In this document: positions 6,495 to 9,469 of the stretch, one piece after another | How the letters are laid out: each line of letters begins with the position of its first letter | Numbering within the stretch: position 1 is the stretch's first letter | Assembly: GCA_963582255.1 (NCBI GenBank) | Contig: CAUZRD010000075.1 | Coordinates: forward strand, 1 to 9,469 | Origin: CAUZRD01 sp963582255 | GTDB lineage: Bacteria; Pseudomonadota; Alphaproteobacteria; Rhizobiales; TMED25 | Length of the DNA stretch: 9,469 nucleotides | Direction of reading: 5' to 3' | The notes under the pieces: model-generated | Told to the model about the DNA's origin: nothing | Databases searched by the model: none | What the model saw: only the letters and a program-made list of their open reading frames with translations | Position numbers and translations under genes: made by a program

Positions 6495-7661
6495 ATGTCA
6501 CAAGATAACTTACCCCTTGACGGTATTCGGGTGATCGATTTTACCCAAGTTATGCTTGGCCCTTGTGCGACCCAGATGTTGGGCGATTTTGGTGCTGATG
6601 TAATTAAAATCGAACGCCCAAATACGGGTGATCTCAGCCGGAATTTCTTTGGAGAAAGTGATGAAATGGCCATGAACAATGCTGTCTTTGCATCGCTTAA
6701 CCGCAACAAGCGATCCGTTGAGATCAACACCAAATCTGATGAAGGGCGTCAGCAGGTCTTAGATCTAGTGCGTACTGCGGATGTCGTCGTAGATAACTTT
6801 CGTGCAGGCGTGATGGAGCGTTTGGGTTTCGGTTATGAAGCGCTTAGTGCGATAAACCCACGCATCATCTGCGCCTCAGGAACGGGCTATGGCCCCGTTG
6901 GTCCCTATGCGCTCAAAGGTGGACAGGATGTACTGGCGCAAGCCATGTCGGGTGTCATGGAAAAGACACAAGATCCGTCAATTCCCAAGTCTATCTACCC
7001 CACAACGATATGTGATTATTCCGCCGGAATGCATCTGGTGCAGGGCATTCTAGCCGCTCTCTTGATGCGGGCAAAAACAGGCTGCGGACAAAAGGTTGGC
7101 GTATCACTGTATGACAGTATGATCGCGATGCAGATGCAGGAGGCTGTACAATGGTCCAAACACCGTGAAGTGCTGAACTGGGCCGCGATGCCACTGACCG
7201 GTATATTCGACACAGCGGACGGTACGATTGTAATAGTAGGCGCGTTCAAAACCAACCCATTGCAAGATATCTGTAACGCGCTGAAGCTTCCTGATATGTC
7301 ACTGGATTATCCTACTTTGGATGTGCAGCGGGCGAACAAACCACTGCTGCAACAGACGTTCCAAGATCAGATTGTTACCAACACTTCGACGTATTGGCTG
7401 GACCGGCTTGAGGCGCAAGATTTACTCTGCGCGCCTGTCAGATCTCTTAGCGAAGCGCTGGATGATCCACAGACCGAAATTAACGGAATGCTCTGCCCGA
7501 TCAAACACCCCGTGTTGGGTGATATCACCGTCATTGGATCACCTGTTCATCTCAGCGAGGCGCCAATGCAAGTACGCCATCTGCCCCCAAAGCTTGGCGA
7601 ACACACTAACGAAGTATTGCAGGAATTGGCCGCACGGCTTAGCAACGAGGCAGCTGAATGA
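6495..7661 (+). CDS. Class III CoA-transferase (CaiB/BaiF family)
   Basis: This enzyme moves CoA between carboxylic acids, most likely activating the imported substrate or a product of the flavoenzyme. The 388-residue length fits the family. The N-terminus LDGIRVIDFTQVMLGPCATQ and LGDFGADVIKIERPNTGD are hallmark CoA-binding blocks, followed by VVVDNFRAGVMERLGFGYE and GYGPVGPYALKGGQDVLAQA. The catalytic aspartate is D174 in TTICDYSAGMH, aligned with Asp169 of formyl-CoA transferase, followed by GILAALLMRAKTGCGQKVGVSLYDS. AGGAAG (6481-6486) precedes the ATG by eight bases. The stop overlaps the next start as ATGA. Family substrates include formate/oxalate, carnitine, succinate/benzylsuccinate and bile acids; nothing in the sequence singles one out. 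Confidence 0.93.
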   Translation: MSQDNLPLDGIRVIDFTQVMLGPCATQMLGDFGADVIKIERPNTGDLSRNFFGESDEMAMNNAVFASLNRNKRSVEINTKSDEGRQQVLDLVRTADVVVDNFRAGVMERLGFGYEALSAINPRIICASGTGYGPVGPYALKGGQDVLAQAMSGVMEKTQDPSIPKSIYPTTICDYSAGMHLVQGILAALLMRAKTGCGQKVGVSLYDSMIAMQMQEAVQWSKHREVLNWAAMPLTGIFDTADGTIVIVGAFKTNPLQDICNALKLPDMSLDYPTLDVQRANKPLLQQTFQDQIVTNTSTYWLDRLEAQDLLCAPVRSLSEALDDPQTEINGMLCPIKHPVLGDITVIGSPVHLSEAPMQVRHLPPKLGEHTNEVLQELAARLSNEAAE

Positions 7662-8431
7662 GCATCACCTTTGACATCCAAGGTCATGTGGCACGTGTTA
7701 CAATTGACCGACCAGAACGAATGAACGCCATTGATATGGCAACGGCCCGCCGACTGGCCGACATCTGGGACGAGGTCGAGGCAAACACAGATATTCGCTG
7801 TGTCGTGCTGACTGGCACAGGTGAAAAAGCATTTTGTGCCGGGGTTGATTTGAAAGATAATACTGGCAAAAGTGGTTTAGACTATTGGAAACACATCAGC
7901 GCTGATTTTTCAGGGATCGCCCTGCGTCGCACGCTGAAAACCCCCGTTATCGCACGTGTGAATGGCTTGGCTCTCGGTGGTGGACTGGAAATGGTGATGG
8001 GTTGCGACATAGTCGTCGCAGCGGACACGGCGCGGTTCGCATTGCCCGAGGCTAAGGTAGGTCGTGTTCCACTTGACGGTGGCATGGTGATGTTGCAACG
8101 CCTGATCCCGCGCAACATTGCTGTGGGTATGATGATGACGGGCCGTATGGTTCTGGCGCCTGAAATGGCACGTTACGGTTTGCTCAATGCGGTGGTGCCA
8201 ATGGCCGATCTGGATGCCGAAGTGGACGAATGGGTTGCCGACATTCTAGCCTCTGCGCCGCTGTCAGTCCGCGCGATCAAAACACTGGCGCGCGAAACGT
8301 CAGAAATGACAGTGCACGACGCATTCACCCGTGAAACGCCCGAACTGATTGCCGCTCTGAACTCTGAGGACGCCAATGAAGGCGTAACGGCTTTTCTTGA
8401 AAAGCGTGCCCCAATCTGGACAGGGAGCTGA
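7658..8431 (+). CDS. Enoyl-CoA hydratase/isomerase (crotonase fold)
   Basis: This 257-residue enzyme acts on CoA thioesters, probably hydrating or isomerising an enoyl-CoA made from the transferase product. The oxyanion-hole segments are present: AFCAGVDLKD (about 58-67) and NGLALGGGLEM (102-112). Both acidic residues used by true hydratases are kept, E111 in GGGLEM and E131 in ALPEAKVGRVPLDGG. PRNIAVGMMMTGRMV and APLSVRAIK are further family blocks. Its combination with a CaiB-like transferase recalls the CaiB/CaiD pairing of carnitine metabolism, but CaiA, CaiC and CaiT equivalents are not in the window, so a carnitine role is not supported. Its start overlaps the transferase stop (ATGA) and its stop lies three bases before the ferredoxin start. 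Confidence 0.92.
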   Translation: MSITFDIQGHVARVTIDRPERMNAIDMATARRLADIWDEVEANTDIRCVVLTGTGEKAFCAGVDLKDNTGKSGLDYWKHISADFSGIALRRTLKTPVIARVNGLALGGGLEMVMGCDIVVAADTARFALPEAKVGRVPLDGGMVMLQRLIPRNIAVGMMMTGRMVLAPEMARYGLLNAVVPMADLDAEVDEWVADILASAPLSVRAIKTLARETSEMTVHDAFTRETPELIAALNSEDANEGVTAFLEKRAPIWTGS

Positions 8432-8434
8432 GAT

Positions 8435-8776
8435 ATGACGCTGGTCATCACAAGTGCTTGTATCGACATAAAGGACGGCATTTGCACCACGTCATGCCCC
8501 GTCGATTGCATCTATGAAGGTGAGCGGATGTTTTACATCCATCCGACAGAATGTATCGAATGCGGAATGTGCGAAAGCATCTGCCCGGTCGATGCCATTC
8601 GCTATGCAGATGAGGTGGAAGGCGAGGAATTGCCGTTTATCTTACTAAATGATGCAGCGTTTCGCGCAGCAGACGGCAGTTTGATTGAACCGGGCGGGTG
8701 GAAAAAGGGTAACGCCCCCGTCAGCGACCCACCGCAAATTACAGAGCTTTCCCAACAAAAAAACGAGGTAATCTAA
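8435..8776 (+). CDS. Seven-iron (3Fe-4S + 4Fe-4S) ferredoxin, FdxA-like
   Basis: This is a small cytoplasmic electron carrier of 113 residues. The cysteine pattern matches Azotobacter FdI shifted by one: C9, C17 and C50 for a 3Fe-4S cluster, and C21, C40, C43 and C46 for a 4Fe-4S cluster, with C25 as the extra cysteine. Sequence blocks ACIDIKD, CPVDCIYEGERMFYIHP and ECIECGMCESICPVDAI are typical FdxA. The C-terminal tail (about residues 63-113) is divergent, with EPGGWKKGN. AGGGAG (8422-8427) sits seven bases before the ATG. Its place inside a catabolic operon suggests it serves one of the neighbours, most plausibly the flavoprotein; this is inference. The TAA overlaps the next ATG by one base. 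Confidence 0.92.
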   Translation: MTLVITSACIDIKDGICTTSCPVDCIYEGERMFYIHPTECIECGMCESICPVDAIRYADEVEGEELPFILLNDAAFRAADGSLIEPGGWKKGNAPVSDPPQITELSQQKNEVI

Positions 8777-9469
8777 TGAGAGGTATTATTGCGGCGGTTC
8801 CGACCCCGATAAACGAGGCGGGTGCGCCTATCAAAGATTTGTTTGTCGAGCACTGCCAGTGGGCGCTTGCGAACGGGTGCGACGGGCTCAATATTCTTGG
8901 CTCCACCGGTGAGGCAAATTCTCTTGATACTACTGCACGGCGCACTGTGATGGGATGGGCGGCTGCAGCTTGCCCAACCAATCAGCTGATGGTCGGCACA
9001 GGTACACCCTCATTGCACGACACGATTGCACTTACGAAACATGCGGATGATCTGGGTTATGGCGTTGCGCTAATCCTGCCACCTTATTATTACACACCCG
9101 TCTCCAATGCAGGATTGACCCGCTGGTATATGACGCTGCACCAGGCTTTGGGTGCGCGAAAAATTGAAATCTATTTCTACAATTTTCCACAAATGACGGG
9201 GATCGGTATCCCTGTCGAGGTGATTGCGGATCTGGCGAACCAAGCACCTTCGCGATTCACGGGCATCAAGGACTCATCTGGCGATCTAGATTTTTGCCGC
9301 AGCGTTGTAATAGCTAATTCAGCGCTTTGCGTGTTTCCAAGCTCTGAAACCGCACTCAAAAATGCCTACGCTGACGGGTTTTCTGGCTGTATTTCTGCGA
9401 CGGTCAATTTGACGGCCCCGTTATGTGGACAGGTCTGGGCGCGGCGCACAGCACCGCCTACTGACACCT
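8776..9469 (+). CDS. DapA/NanA-superfamily Schiff-base lyase, 3' end beyond the window
   Basis: This is a TIM-barrel lyase of the dihydrodipicolinate synthase/N-acetylneuraminate lyase superfamily, which forms a Schiff base with a 2-oxo acid. The first 231 residues are present and the frame is open at the right edge; complete members have about 290-310. It begins MRGIIAAVPTPINEAG. GSTGEANSL (42-50, with T44) is the oxo-acid binding loop, Y106 lies in LPPYYYTPVS, Y135 is the catalytic tyrosine in YFYNFPQMTG and K165 the Schiff-base lysine in GIKDSSGD. The arginine that binds aspartate semialdehyde in DapA (YNVPSRTG) is replaced by methionine (M140), so lysine biosynthesis is unlikely. GAGG about seven bases upstream and the TAATG overlap with the ferredoxin support the ATG at 8776. 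A retro-aldol, dehydratase or hydratase-aldolase role in the same pathway is inferred. Confidence 0.88.
   Translation, partial: MRGIIAAVPTPINEAGAPIKDLFVEHCQWALANGCDGLNILGSTGEANSLDTTARRTVMGWAAAACPTNQLMVGTGTPSLHDTIALTKHADDLGYGVALILPPYYYTPVSNAGLTRWYMTLHQALGARKIEIYFYNFPQMTGIGIPVEVIADLANQAPSRFTGIKDSSGDLDFCRSVVIANSALCVFPSSETALKNAYADGFSGCISATVNLTAPLCGQVWARRTAPPTDT

Noticed and set aside
6495..8431. Carnitine (cai) pathway because of the CaiB-like and CaiD-like pair
   Set aside because: There is no CaiA-type dehydrogenase, CaiC ligase or CaiT carrier in the window, and the added lyase and ferredoxin do not fit.

Overview
The window looks like chromosomal or large-plasmid DNA from a proteobacterium. 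The gene style (Tat-type solute-binding protein, LysR/ABC/CoA-thioester catabolic cluster, moderate GC, IS6-family element) fits a marine Rhodobacterales-type alphaproteobacterium. That placement is inference from general resemblance, not from a marker gene.

Region 1 (about 1-1400) is a scrap zone. A complete IS6-family insertion sequence (10-812, 16-bp terminal inverted repeats, one DDE transposase on the minus strand) directly abuts the 3' end of a TetR-type regulator gene whose front part is gone (813-1006). No target duplication is visible around the element. After about 200 bp without recognisable content comes a short, stop-interrupted fragment of a type I restriction-modification DNA methyltransferase (HsdM) on the minus strand (1218-1385).

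Region 2 (1407-2449) holds a LysR-type regulator on the minus strand and a 137-bp divergent control region. The control region carries a 26-bp inverted repeat, the best candidate operator, and a TATAAT box that sits unusually close to the first operon gene.

Region 3 (2450 to the right edge) is one tightly packed plus-strand operon of eight genes. They are a Tat-exported NMT1/SsuA-like binding protein, an ABC ATPase, an ABC permease, an FAD-dependent oxidoreductase, a class III (CaiB/BaiF) CoA-transferase, a crotonase-fold enoyl-CoA hydratase/isomerase, a seven-iron ferredoxin and a DapA/NanA-superfamily lyase cut by the window edge. Four junctions overlap (ATGA, TGATG, ATGA, TAATG) and the other gaps are 3 to 27 bp, so co-transcription and translational coupling are very likely.

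Taken together, region 3 reads as a LysR-controlled 'import and degrade' unit. A small organic solute is taken up by the ABC system, joined to CoA by CoA transfer, oxidised by the flavoenzyme (perhaps with the ferredoxin as electron partner), hydrated or isomerised by the crotonase, and a 2-oxo-acid intermediate is handled by the Schiff-base lyase. The substrate cannot be read from the sequence, and I do not recognise this exact gene combination as a named pathway.
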